This document shows, piece by piece, positions 27,143 to 35,586 of a DNA stretch of 44,841 nucleotides. The notes beneath the pieces are model-generated. The model worked only from the letters and a program-made list of their open reading frames with translations. It made no database searches and was not told where the DNA came from. Position 1 is the first letter of the stretch. The number at the start of each line of letters is the position of its first letter. The stretch is from Sphaerospermopsis kisseleviana NIES-73 (GTDB lineage: Bacteria > Cyanobacteriota > Cyanobacteriia > Cyanobacteriales > Nostocaceae). The position numbers and the translations under genes were made by a program. The stretch covers positions 2,819,394 to 2,864,234 of the forward strand of contig NZ_AP018314.1 in assembly GCF_002368075.1 (NCBI RefSeq), given 5' to 3'.

Positions 27143-27812
27143 GTTTAAATGAATCAAATTGAAACAGATATCAATACTGCTCGGTTAAGGATTTTCGTAG
27201 GTTGGGTTGAACAAAGTGAAACCTAACAAACCCTTGTCAATGTTGGGTTTCGTTCCTCAACCCAACCTACGCGATTTTATTTTTTTGTGCTTAACCGACA
27301 AGTATTGAAACAGATATTACAAAGATAATTAAAGCCCAAAGATTAAGTTTTTCAGAACTTTTTTAAATTTAAGGCTGCATAGCTATAAAGTAATAGAAGT
27401 AAATTAATTTAACCAGTAATTTACAAGATAAAAATCGAGCAATTACAACTTGTGTGTAGTAATTTAACTGGTAATTTTTTTGGTTCTACCGTACTTGTTA
27501 TGCTAAATTACCAGTCTGAAAGAGGGAACTCTTAACAGGGAACTCTTAACAGGGTAAAGAGGCAATTTTTGTAAAAATATCCAATATTTGTAACTTATGT
27601 CTTATGTATATTAAGCCTTCCGCAGTTTTTTGAGATTGATTTTGCATACTATGTACTGAAGAACCATTTTTTTTGCTTATGTAATTTACATCAATTAGTA
27701 ATAATTTATCCAGAAATTTTTCTCCTTTTTAAATTTTCTAGAAGAAGCAACATAGTTAAAAGTGGGATATTTTCCATCGTTGACTTTTCTGGTAAGAGTT
27801 AGGAGTTAGATT
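27143..27812. other. Region between the CRISPR array and bchE
   Basis: No gene is supported. It contains the MITE-like element listed separately, related AATTTAACCAGTAA and AATTTAACTGGTAA stretches (27407-27475) that could fold ahead of a T run and so end transcription, and a 14-15-base tandem GGGAACTCTTAACA (27524-27553). The bchE promoter should lie near the right end; GAGTTAGGAGT at 27795-27807 holds a possible ribosome-binding site. Confidence 0.5.
27158..27317. mobile_element. MITE-like element with terminal inverted and flanking direct repeats
   Basis: ATTGAAACAGATAT occurs at 27158-27171 and again at 27304-27317 as a direct repeat. Between them the ends CAATACTGCTCGGTTAAG (27172-27189) and CTTAACCGACAAGTATTG (27290-27307) are inverted repeats matching at 16 of 18. 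Inside, CGTAGGTTGGGTTGA and TCAACCCAACCTACG (27196-27280) form a second perfect stem. There is no coding capacity. It is probably a non-autonomous insertion, about 130 bases long. Confidence 0.65.
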
Positions 27813-29471
27813 ATGCGGATTCTGATGATTCAACCCAATTATCATTCTGGTGGTGCGGAAATTGCGGGAAATTGGCCACCTAGTTGGGTTCCCTATGTGG
27901 GTGGGGCGTTGAAAACTGCTGGCTTTACCGACATTCGTTTTGTTGATGCCATGACTGATTATATTGCTGATGATGCTTTAGCAGAAATTATCAAAAAGCA
28001 TCAGCCAGATATTGTTTTGGCGACAGCAATTACACCGATGATTTATCAATCGCAAAAAACCCTAGAAATTGTTAAACAAGTTTGCCCTGAAGCTACAACT
28101 ATTATGGGTGGGATTCATCCTACCTATATGTACAGTGAAGTTCTCAATGAAGCTCCTTGGGTAGATTATATTATTCGTGGTGAAGGGGAAGAAATAACTG
28201 TTAATTTAATCAGTGCGATCGCTCGCGGAAAAGATGAAGCAGAACGTCGTAATATCTTAGGTATTGCTTTCTTAGAAAATGGGCAAGTTGTCGCTACACC
28301 AGCCCATCCGCCGATTGCTGATTTAGATACTCTCACCCCAGATTGGGATTTATTAGATTGGAGTAAATATATCTATACTCCGCTAAATGTGCGGGTAGCT
28401 GTTCCCAACTATGCTAGAGGTTGTCCTTTCACCTGTCGTTTTTGTTCCCAGTGGGCATTTTGGCGCAAATATCGTTCTAGCAGTCCGAAACAATTTGTTG
28501 ATCAAATTGAAATTTTGGTGAAAAAACATAAGGTGGGATTTTTCATTTTAGCAGATGAAGAACCAACTATTAATAAACCCAAATTTATCGCTTTGTGTAA
28601 CGAGTTGATAGAAAGAAATTTGGGTGTGCATTGGGGAATAAATACCAGGGTGACGGATATATTGCGGGATGAACATGATTTACCATTGTACCGCAAAGCT
28701 GGGTTAGTTCATGTTTCCTTGGGAACAGAAGCAGCAGCACAATTAAAATTGAATTTGTTCCGTAAAGAAACCACAATTGAACAAAATAAACGGGCAATTC
28801 AATTGTTAAAACAAAATGGTATGTTGGCGGAAGCTCAATTTATTATGGGTTTGGAAAATGAAACCCCTGAAACAATTGAGGAAACTTACAAAATGGCTTT
28901 GGATTGGAAAGCGGACATGGTAAACTGGAATATGTTTACTCCTTGGCCATTTTCTGAGTTATTTCAAGATTTGGGCGATCGCGTTGAAGTTAGGGATTAT
29001 TCTCAATATAATTTTGTTACTCCGATCATGAAACCCGATGCAATGGAAAGGGAAGATGTATTAAAAGGAGTGCTGCGAAATTATGCCCGGTTTTACCTCC
29101 GCAAAAGTTTTGAGTATTGGTTTGAGAAAGATGCTTTTAAACGTAAGTATCTTTTAGGTTGTTTGAAAGCTTTTGTGACAACCACCCTCAACAAGAGATT
29201 TTACAATTTAAAACGGGTGAAGTATAAGGGGTTAAACACAGAAATTGAGTTAGGTTTTGACGAGTCGAAGATTCTCACCCGTGAAGAAATTGCACAACGT
29301 AAACAAGAACATCCAGAATTAATGGCGGATGTGAATTTTACGGGTAATATTTCTGCTTGTGGCGCTCCTAATGATCTGCCAGAGTTTGTAGAGTCAGAAG
29401 TGAAATTTTCCAGTAATATTTCTGCTTGTGGCGCACCTAATGATCTGCCAGAGTTTGTAGAGTCTGAGTAG
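27813..29471 (+). CDS. bchE: Anaerobic Mg-protoporphyrin IX monomethyl ester cyclase BchE
   Basis: 552 residues, radical SAM enzyme with an N-terminal cobalamin-binding domain (about 1-150) and the [4Fe-4S] motif Cys204-Pro-Phe-Thr-Cys208-Arg-Phe-Cys211. It makes ring E of (bacterio)chlorophyll without O2. The start MRILMIQPNYHSGGAEIAGN, the RFCSQWAFWRKYR stretch and the FFILADEEPTIN and LGTEAAAQLKL segments match BchE closely. In cyanobacteria BchE-like proteins exist beside the O2-dependent AcsF, and their activity is not always shown. The C-terminus holds two copies of a 23-residue unit (SACGAPNDLPEFVESE in both), a recent tandem duplication. It lies between the CRISPR array and the csm operon but has no visible link to them. 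Confidence 0.9.
   Translation: MRILMIQPNYHSGGAEIAGNWPPSWVPYVGGALKTAGFTDIRFVDAMTDYIADDALAEIIKKHQPDIVLATAITPMIYQSQKTLEIVKQVCPEATTIMGGIHPTYMYSEVLNEAPWVDYIIRGEGEEITVNLISAIARGKDEAERRNILGIAFLENGQVVATPAHPPIADLDTLTPDWDLLDWSKYIYTPLNVRVAVPNYARGCPFTCRFCSQWAFWRKYRSSSPKQFVDQIEILVKKHKVGFFILADEEPTINKPKFIALCNELIERNLGVHWGINTRVTDILRDEHDLPLYRKAGLVHVSLGTEAAAQLKLNLFRKETTIEQNKRAIQLLKQNGMLAEAQFIMGLENETPETIEETYKMALDWKADMVNWNMFTPWPFSELFQDLGDRVEVRDYSQYNFVTPIMKPDAMEREDVLKGVLRNYARFYLRKSFEYWFEKDAFKRKYLLGCLKAFVTTTLNKRFYNLKRVKYKGLNTEIELGFDESKILTREEIAQRKQEHPELMADVNFTGNISACGAPNDLPEFVESEVKFSSNISACGAPNDLPEFVESE
29331..29468 (+). repeat. 69-base in-frame tandem duplication at the bchE 3' end
   Basis: Units 29331-29399 and 29400-29468 begin GTGAATTTTAC and GTGAAATTTTCC and share an identical stretch except for scattered changes (GCTCC/GCACC, TCAGAA/TCTGAG). 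It adds 23 residues to BchE without shifting the frame. Confidence 0.95.
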
Positions 29472-29777
29472 GTTAACGCCACGCTTCGCTATGATTCCCA
29501 GTCGGGATACAATACTTTTCGGTTACAGTGGTTTTCATGTCTTTAGACCACAGTCAGGGCGAAGCATTCGGATGATAGTCTTAGGTAAAAACCGATAATT
29601 AACTGTCCGAATGCTTCGCCCCTACATTGTTGACGCGAAATCTAAATCAAAATGTGGTTTATTTACCTGAAAATAGCTGTAAGCTCAAAACTAAGAAACT
29701 GGGTAGGTTGGGTTGAGTGTTAGCGGTTTGATTCAGATGCAGATGTGATTTTTAGGGAAATTGATGTACAGATTGAT
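29472..29777. repeat. Hairpin repeat copy 2 and flanks
   Basis: Arms GGGCGAAGCATTCGGA (29557-29572) and TCCGAATGCTTCGCCC (29606-29621) are identical to copy 1 at 3550-3614, and the flanks are in the same order, but the 33-base loop is reverse-complemented (31 of 33 match after inversion). A GTAGGTTGGGTTGAG fragment lies at 29704. There is no gene. Confidence 0.9.
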
Positions 29778-30908
29778 TTAAAGATGATCTCCTAATATAT
29801 CAATCCAATAATTATTACCTTCAAAATGCCCATATAGTCTTTTAGCATCCCTATCTGACCAAGCATCACATTCATGGGTTGGTTCTGGAGAAAATTTACT
29901 TTTAAAAGGTCTACCTCTCAAGGGTTTAAAGTCAAGAGAACTGGGATTATATACTTCTTTATCAGAATCTAAAGATTCTAAATACTTGGAAAGCTGGTCT
30001 ATTCTTTCATTGATAATTAGTAAGCGATCTTTTGATAAATTACTTGCATCCTGTATAAAGCGTTCAGAATAATTCAATTTTTTACTTACCGGAGGTAATA
30101 AATGTTTTTGATAGTATTGCTTGTAACATTTTTTCCATAAAAGTTTACCCCATTCTGATAGTGAAACACGATCATCAATTTGTTCTGTTAATGTTTCAGG
30201 AATTTCGTGACATTCTTCTGCATATAATTCTTGGGATAAAATTTCCATACGACGAAAAGCAGATAAATTTTTCTCAATAAATCCTTCTGGATCTAGCTGT
30301 ATAGGTAAACGAGGAATTTTTAATAATTGAGAACCTGATTCAAATATATAAATACTTTCATCTGCATAAAACATGGCAACGGCTTGAAGAAATCCATTAA
30401 CACTTTTGAATCCGCCTGTTAAGTTAAAAACTACATTCCAGTGAGGTCTGGCATATTGTAGTTCAAGCACTTCATCACACCATTGGACTATTTCAGATAA
30501 GGCAATTCTAAATGATTCAATGTCCTTAGTGGAAAGATTTTTAATATTTTTGGGAATTGCTTTTAACTTTTGTTGTTGTAACCATTCAGCTACCATATTA
30601 GCTGTCGTATTACCTAAATAAGTATCTGTAGCCAGTAAAATATGTTCCCCTTTTAGACTTCCAGCATAGTAAGTAATGATTCCATTTAGTTCAGCACTTA
30701 ATTTTTTTGCTTCATTAATTCCTGAATTTTGTAGTAGAATTTTACGCTCATTGATGTGCTTAGAGATAATTTCTTTTTGTTCTTGGCTAAGTTCTTTTTC
30801 CTGCAAATTTGTTGTTTTATTGAGGAGTTTTCTAAGATTTTCATCTGTACCATTAGTTAACAAGCTAGTTCCACAAGGGGAAATAATAATTGTAGGTTTT
30901 GTATTCAT
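29778..30908 (-). CDS. CARF-domain CRISPR effector with RelE-like C-terminus
   Basis: 376 residues. The N-terminal CARF domain (APE2256/Csm6-type) shows IIISPCGTSLLTN at 7-19, LLATDTYLGNTTANMVAEWL at 91-110 and FNLTGGFKSVNGFLQAVAMF at 161-180, the parts that bind cyclic oligoadenylate. A helical middle follows (about 205-315). The C-terminus (327-376; CDAWSDRDAKRLYGHFEGNN, then YWIDILGDHL) resembles a RelE-type mRNA interferase rather than a HEPN domain; no R-x4-6-H HEPN motif is seen. CARF-RelE proteins (Cami1) are reported to cut mRNA at the ribosome after cA4 binding. It is the last gene of the csm operon, 26 bases after cas6, with GGAG before its ATG. CARF is firm; the RelE assignment is by eye. 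Confidence 0.82.
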   Translation of the reverse strand: MNTKPTIIISPCGTSLLTNGTDENLRKLLNKTTNLQEKELSQEQKEIISKHINERKILLQNSGINEAKKLSAELNGIITYYAGSLKGEHILLATDTYLGNTTANMVAEWLQQQKLKAIPKNIKNLSTKDIESFRIALSEIVQWCDEVLELQYARPHWNVVFNLTGGFKSVNGFLQAVAMFYADESIYIFESGSQLLKIPRLPIQLDPEGFIEKNLSAFRRMEILSQELYAEECHEIPETLTEQIDDRVSLSEWGKLLWKKCYKQYYQKHLLPPVSKKLNYSERFIQDASNLSKDRLLIINERIDQLSKYLESLDSDKEVYNPSSLDFKPLRGRPFKSKFSPEPTHECDAWSDRDAKRLYGHFEGNNYWIDILGDHL

Positions 30909-30934
30909 GATTTTTTGCTCCTTTCTTTGATGTA

Positions 30935-31702
30935 CTAATTAGATTCTTTAACTAATGTTTGTCCCATTCCCAACCGTGTCTTAATTCCTGTACCAGCAAA
31001 CCGCGCATATTGAACTAATAAATTAGCCACATTTGCTAATAAAGGATCAGCACGTTGAAAAACCTGTAACCTCACATCACCCACAAACCCATTCACAAAA
31101 CTTTTAGTGAGTTGAAAACTTCGTGTTTGAATTTTGTGATGTTTCAGTAAAATTGCATTATTAAGATAAGCAATTAATTCATCACCTCCTAAATAAACAG
31201 GTGCAAAATTATTCCACTTTTCTAACCAACTAGAAAACATTAATGTGGGAACAGGTAAACATAATTTTGAATTACCTTGAGCGAAAGCTGTAGGTGTGAT
31301 AAATTGTAAGTGATAATTTCTCATAGCTTCCGGTTCATTTCCCACTAATTTTGTATATAATTCCTCATAGCTGGTGATTTCATCTTCTCGATTAATAATG
31401 TTAAATTTTGCCCCTAAAAATTCTAAGGAATCGCCAAAATCTAGATGAGAAATTGCTTTAGCAGATGTTTCATTTAATCCAGATAGGGATAATTGATAAA
31501 ATTCTTCTGGATGGAAGGTGATAAAATCTCTGGATGTTAAATAATATCCTGTTATTCCTGAGTAGGAAACTGAAGGTATGATTTCCGATCCTATTTCTAG
31601 GTTTAGTTTTTGATGTATTTGTTTAATCAGTTCTAACCCATAAGGACGGGGTAAAATTGTTGATGTGGGTACGGTTAAGGTAAATGTAGAATTGATTAGC
31701 AT
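30935..31702 (-). CDS. cas6: Cas6-family endoribonuclease, short form
   Basis: 255 residues. The RAMP fold shows FITPTAFAQGN near the middle, LPVPTLMFSSWLEKWNNF, and at the end GFVGDVRLQVF, then YARFAGTGIKTRLGMGQT, the glycine-rich loop of Cas6. His30 (LIKQIHQKLN) is a candidate for the catalytic histidine. There is no C-terminal extension, unlike the 380-residue Cas6 by the array. It is 29 bases after csm5 and 26 before the CARF gene, so it is part of the operon. It may process a second repeat family elsewhere, or share this array. Confidence 0.88.
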   Translation of the reverse strand: MLINSTFTLTVPTSTILPRPYGLELIKQIHQKLNLEIGSEIIPSVSYSGITGYYLTSRDFITFHPEEFYQLSLSGLNETSAKAISHLDFGDSLEFLGAKFNIINREDEITSYEELYTKLVGNEPEAMRNYHLQFITPTAFAQGNSKLCLPVPTLMFSSWLEKWNNFAPVYLGGDELIAYLNNAILLKHHKIQTRSFQLTKSFVNGFVGDVRLQVFQRADPLLANVANLLVQYARFAGTGIKTRLGMGQTLVKESN

Positions 31703-31731
31703 TGTGATTATAAAGTATTATTTGATGGTTT

Positions 31732-33015
31732 TTATGATAAATTCTTAAACTTAACCCACCCTGGTACAAATTTAATCTCTCCATCAGAACTTATAATAGT
31801 TATCCGAGATTTTGGCGCTTCAAAACCAGGTGCTTTTAAACCACAAATATCTCTTAATTCTGCTCTCAAATCATCATCAAAACATAACCCTACTGTTGTT
31901 CCTGTCATCCCACTACCCCAACCTAATCGCATTGAGTAGGGACATTTTTCTGGTTCATAAAAATCACCAATATTACTAAAATCTAAGTTTTTACCAGATG
32001 CTTGAGGATTATTTTCTATTGTATTCCAATAATCATGTTCATAATCCCATTGTTCTTGTGCAAATTCTTGACATATTTGTAATAATTCATCAATGTTGTT
32101 AAATGGTAGTTTCATTCCTTGTTTATGTTTAAACCAAGTCAACATTTGTTGATCTAATGTAATAGTAAATTCGGTTTTTACATTCCGCACCATTTCCACA
32201 TAAAGAGAAGCTTTATATTTCGCTCGATAGTCATCAAATCTACTAGAAACTATAACTTCTACCACGACTGGTAAATTTATAGGAATGGGTTTACCTGTTT
32301 TTCCAGGAACTTCGGTTTTAATTAATGATTCGGAATCACTAATTTTTAAACAGCGTAAAATGTCTGTATTTTGACTACTACCACTAAATGCTTTACCTTG
32401 ATAAATTAAGGAAAAATCAGAAAATAAACTATCCATTATTTTATCATCAGCAAATGTTTGATTGCGTTTACTGCTTAATTCTCCTAATCTTGCTTTAAGT
32501 TGTTTTTCAATTTCACTCACTCTGCTAGTTTGGGGAACTTTATATTTATCTGGATGTTTTAATAAATGATAAAGTATCGCAGTTTTTATTGCTCCTTTAA
32601 TAGATGAACCAGGGATAAATAAATATCCCATTCCATTGCGAATCATGGGACGTAAATCTGTAACTCTTTCCGCTAATTTGTGACTAATTGCATTTTCAGG
32701 AAAGATAGGATTTTCATTGCTGTCTGTTGCATTCCACCATTTATTACCAAATGCTTGTTCTAACAGTTTGGTAATATTTTCATTATTTTCAATTGCTTGA
32801 ATATAATCATTTAAAAATCTTCCTCCTTTTTTTAATAAACCTTTAGCTAATGCTTCTTGGTTAGGAAGATAAACTTTCTTTGCTGTCTGTACATATTCAA
32901 AGGGATTTAACCTAGATACAGATGAACCAATATGTAAAATAGGACTGGTTAACTGTATTTTTCTGGTTTCATACAAGTCTGGTTTTTTTAATGCTAATTC
33001 CGCAACAATTGTCAT
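31732..33015 (-). CDS. csm5: Type III-A CRISPR RAMP protein Csm5
   Basis: 427 residues, the Cas7-like subunit that caps the 3' end of the Csm crRNA complex. It has a first RAMP block (LTSPILHIGSS, about 23-33), IPGSSIKGAIKTAILYHLL near 134-152 and a late glycine-rich loop MRLGWGSGMTGTTVGL. Length and motif order fit Csm5. Its start overlaps csm4 by 47 bases in another frame, which suggests translational coupling. It follows csm4 and precedes cas6, the usual III-A position. Confidence 0.88.
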   Translation of the reverse strand: MTIVAELALKKPDLYETRKIQLTSPILHIGSSVSRLNPFEYVQTAKKVYLPNQEALAKGLLKKGGRFLNDYIQAIENNENITKLLEQAFGNKWWNATDSNENPIFPENAISHKLAERVTDLRPMIRNGMGYLFIPGSSIKGAIKTAILYHLLKHPDKYKVPQTSRVSEIEKQLKARLGELSSKRNQTFADDKIMDSLFSDFSLIYQGKAFSGSSQNTDILRCLKISDSESLIKTEVPGKTGKPIPINLPVVVEVIVSSRFDDYRAKYKASLYVEMVRNVKTEFTITLDQQMLTWFKHKQGMKLPFNNIDELLQICQEFAQEQWDYEHDYWNTIENNPQASGKNLDFSNIGDFYEPEKCPYSMRLGWGSGMTGTTVGLCFDDDLRAELRDICGLKAPGFEAPKSRITIISSDGEIKFVPGWVKFKNLS

Positions 33016-34111
33016 TATCTTTTTCCTCTTTTGTATTAATTGGTAGAGTTAAACTAATACCACTACGGTAAATTTGATGTCTTGTAAATTCTGTTGGTGT
33101 CACATTTACCAATTTTCCAGGAAGTGCAGAATTAAATACAGAACCTTCAGTAAACATCCGCACCATTTGACGACGAATTTGGCTTTCTACTATCCATCCT
33201 CCTCTTTCTTGTATTTCATAACTGGAATTTTCCAGAAAGTCTGGTTGTAGGTGAGAATCCCAAAATAAGCTAATTAAAGTGTGAAATTTACCACCTTTAA
33301 AAGTAACAACTTTTTGCCAAATTTCTGGTAATTCTGACCATTTAGCTGTGAATCTTCCCGCACCACTAGAACGTTCTCCTCCTATTCCTTCTTCTCCTAA
33401 AAAATGTAAAGCTGCTTGCAATTTATCCGCTAATTTTTCACCTTTTGGAGAAAGTTCGATAAGAAAATATAATCCTGCGGAGTTATCACCACTAGCAAAG
33501 TGAACAAAGCCAGTATGATAAAGGTTAGTTGCTGTGGTAACTCTATCAATTCCTATTTTTGGGAGTTGATGAGTTTTACAAGCTTTTTTGTAATTAAATG
33601 TTTCCGCTGCTGCTAGTTTTCCTTCTGGTTTATCTTCACGATAATTTTTTAATTCCTCGTGATCTTCCTTTGTAAAACCTGTTCCTTGATACCATCTTTG
33701 CCAAATTTCTAAGGGTAAATAATTCAGCTTTTTGTAGGTTTTGAAAAATTCTAAATCATCATCTGGATAGTTGATAGGAAATTTTAGAGGACGGGGAAGA
33801 TAGTAAATAGTATTTTGAGTATTTTGAGTATTTTGAGTATTTTGACTTTTATCTTTCCCCACTTCTCGATAGATAAATGTTGAACTAATGCGGAATGGTG
33901 GAATTAGTTCAGGATTTTTTGCAGTGGGAAATAGTTGTAATAATTCCTCTACTGCATCTTTCCCAAACATCCGCGCATAGTTGCTAACCCAAGCACTAAA
34001 TAAACTATCGGAACGGATGCGATCGCTCGTTTCTTCCATTCCTATTCCTACTTCCCCAAAATGCGCGGGATTGTTACCAAAGTTGAGTTTTACTAATTTC
34101 CAAACACTCAT
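32969..34111 (-). CDS. csm4: Type III-A CRISPR RAMP protein Csm4
   Basis: 380 residues, the Cas5-like subunit that holds the crRNA 5' tag and contacts Cas10. The N-terminus reads WKLVKLNFGNNPAHFGEVGIG, typical of Csm4, followed by RSDSLFSAWVSNY. The glycine-rich loop is GEEGIGGERSSGAGRF near 239-254. Around residues 93-104 is a small NTQ expansion (four copies, coded by the nine-base unit GAGTATTTT read in reverse at about 33806-33844), which looks like a recent microsatellite. It starts two bases after csm3 ends. Confidence 0.88.
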   Translation of the reverse strand: MSVWKLVKLNFGNNPAHFGEVGIGMEETSDRIRSDSLFSAWVSNYARMFGKDAVEELLQLFPTAKNPELIPPFRISSTFIYREVGKDKSQNTQNTQNTQNTIYYLPRPLKFPINYPDDDLEFFKTYKKLNYLPLEIWQRWYQGTGFTKEDHEELKNYREDKPEGKLAAAETFNYKKACKTHQLPKIGIDRVTTATNLYHTGFVHFASGDNSAGLYFLIELSPKGEKLADKLQAALHFLGEEGIGGERSSGAGRFTAKWSELPEIWQKVVTFKGGKFHTLISLFWDSHLQPDFLENSSYEIQERGGWIVESQIRRQMVRMFTEGSVFNSALPGKLVNVTPTEFTRHQIYRSGISLTLPINTKEEKDNDNCCGISIKKTRLV

Positions 34112-34113
34112 GA

Positions 34114-35097
34114 TTAATTTCCTGGTAATAATGGTTGAATGTACTCGCGCAGGGTTCTAAACTTATCTAAAAGTTCTTGAGTGTTACGAATAGTATTTAA
34201 TGGTTGAATTGCTGCTAATCCTTCTGGGTGTTCTATTCTCTGCAAATATGAATTTTTACTACAGTAGGAAAAATTGAAGTTCTCAAATCTTACTTTTCCA
34301 TATCCTCTTGAACCATTTCCACCTAATGCGTCATCTTCTAAAAATGCCAGAGCGATCGCTATATTTTCTAAATCTTTCACTGCTTGTTCAGCATTTTCTA
34401 CCGTGTAAACTAACTCAAAATTAAACTTTGAACCCGCAGGAACTCTTTCTAATTGTCGGGGGTTTGCTGCTGCTGTTACTCTGTCGATATTATTTTCAAA
34501 TTTCCATTCTGTCATAAACAAACCAGTATCCACTTGTTTTAATTGTGTTGCGGAATCTGGATGTAAATGACTGTCTCTAATGATTAAACGACTGGGTGCA
34601 TTTCTACCACTAGAGATTTTTACACAGTTGTAATTTTTATTTTCATGTTGAATTGTGCGAGTAGGACTTTTATCAGAAAACAAACCTTCCTTTTTCGCGG
34701 TTTCTATTTCCATCCAAAAGTTAGAACCACCTGTAGAACCAAATAAACGACTTATTTGGCAAGTTCTCGCACCTTCATAACGAATAAAACGATCTCTTTC
34801 TACTTCGGTAAAACCATCAGCTAAATCATCACTTTCATAACGTCGAGTATCACGACTACCAGGACGGTTTAAAGGTTTATTTAATAACCGTTCTAATGTT
34901 GCTCTTAATTTACCTTTAATTGATGATCCAGGTAAATATGGATATTTAGTTAAAGGATCACGAATTACTGGTTTATCTAATCCTCCAATATCTAAATTTT
35001 CACCACCACCACCAATATGTAAACCTGTTTGTGCTGTTAATTGACACTTGAGAGAAACTTTTCCTAATAAGGGAGTTTGTGTATAAGATACTGTCAT
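34114..35097 (-). CDS. csm3: Type III-A CRISPR backbone RAMP and target RNase Csm3
   Basis: 327 residues, the Cas7-type backbone of the Csm complex that binds crRNA and cleaves target RNA every six bases. TGLHIGGG is followed by LDIGGLDKPVIRDP, where Asp41 sits at the place of the catalytic aspartate of Csm3, so RNA cleavage should be intact. LPGSSIKGKLRATLERLL follows at about 55-72, and the late glycine loop is DDALGGNGSRGYGKV. It is somewhat longer than many Csm3 proteins (about 220-250), with extra sequence at about 85-165 and at the C-terminus. Confidence 0.92.
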   Translation of the reverse strand: MTVSYTQTPLLGKVSLKCQLTAQTGLHIGGGGENLDIGGLDKPVIRDPLTKYPYLPGSSIKGKLRATLERLLNKPLNRPGSRDTRRYESDDLADGFTEVERDRFIRYEGARTCQISRLFGSTGGSNFWMEIETAKKEGLFSDKSPTRTIQHENKNYNCVKISSGRNAPSRLIIRDSHLHPDSATQLKQVDTGLFMTEWKFENNIDRVTAAANPRQLERVPAGSKFNFELVYTVENAEQAVKDLENIAIALAFLEDDALGGNGSRGYGKVRFENFNFSYCSKNSYLQRIEHPEGLAAIQPLNTIRNTQELLDKFRTLREYIQPLLPGN

Positions 35098-35099
35098 GA

Positions 35100-35582
35100 T
35101 TATTTTCCTCCTTCTGCTTTGTGATAAGCAATAATTGATTCTAAAAATTGTACTAAACGTTCAAAATCTTCTTTGCTATGAACTTTATCAATAGCAATTG
35201 ACATGACATCACTTAATGGTTTTGCTGCTTTTTGTCTAGCTGCTGCATAAGCTAATTTTGGTTGCAATAAAACCACGTCTGTTTCTATTTCAGAAAAATC
35301 TCCTTTTTCCGCTAATTCGGCTTTTAAACGATTGACAGCATCTAAAAATTTACGTACTTGATTAGTTTCTAATCTTTGTTGTTTGAGAAATGGTCCAAAT
35401 TTTTTAGCATGATTAACTAAATGTCTGATAGGATATGTTTTTAATCCTTCTGGCAATCCACCAATAGTTTTTATAATCTCGTCAACAATATTATGTGTAT
35501 CACTGATATTATTTTGAGAAATTGATAATTGATTGGAACTTACTGATGGAGAAGATATTTTTGGTTTAATAGGTTCTGGCAT
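35100..35582 (-). CDS. csm2: Type III-A CRISPR small subunit Csm2
   Basis: About 160 residues, helical small subunit of the Csm complex. The central LVNHAKKFGPFLKQQRLETN followed by QVRKFLDAVNRLKAE is the Csm2 signature, followed by LLQPKLAYAAARQ and a final helix FERLVQFLESIIAYHKA. The first 40 residues are serine/asparagine-rich and probably disordered. ATG 35582 is preferred; GTG 35594 would overlap the cas10 stop by eight bases. Presence of Csm2 with Csm5 is the main reason to call the locus III-A. Confidence 0.88.
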   Translation of the reverse strand: MPEPIKPKISSPSVSSNQLSISQNNISDTHNIVDEIIKTIGGLPEGLKTYPIRHLVNHAKKFGPFLKQQRLETNQVRKFLDAVNRLKAELAEKGDFSEIETDVVLLQPKLAYAAARQKAAKPLSDVMSIAIDKVHSKEDFERLVQFLESIIAYHKAEGGK

Positions 35583-35586
35583 ATAA

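Noticed and set aside
27813-29471. BchE-like radical SAM protein as part of the CRISPR system
   Set aside because: It matches the tetrapyrrole cyclase over its full length and is on the other strand from the csm operon; adjacency alone is not evidence.
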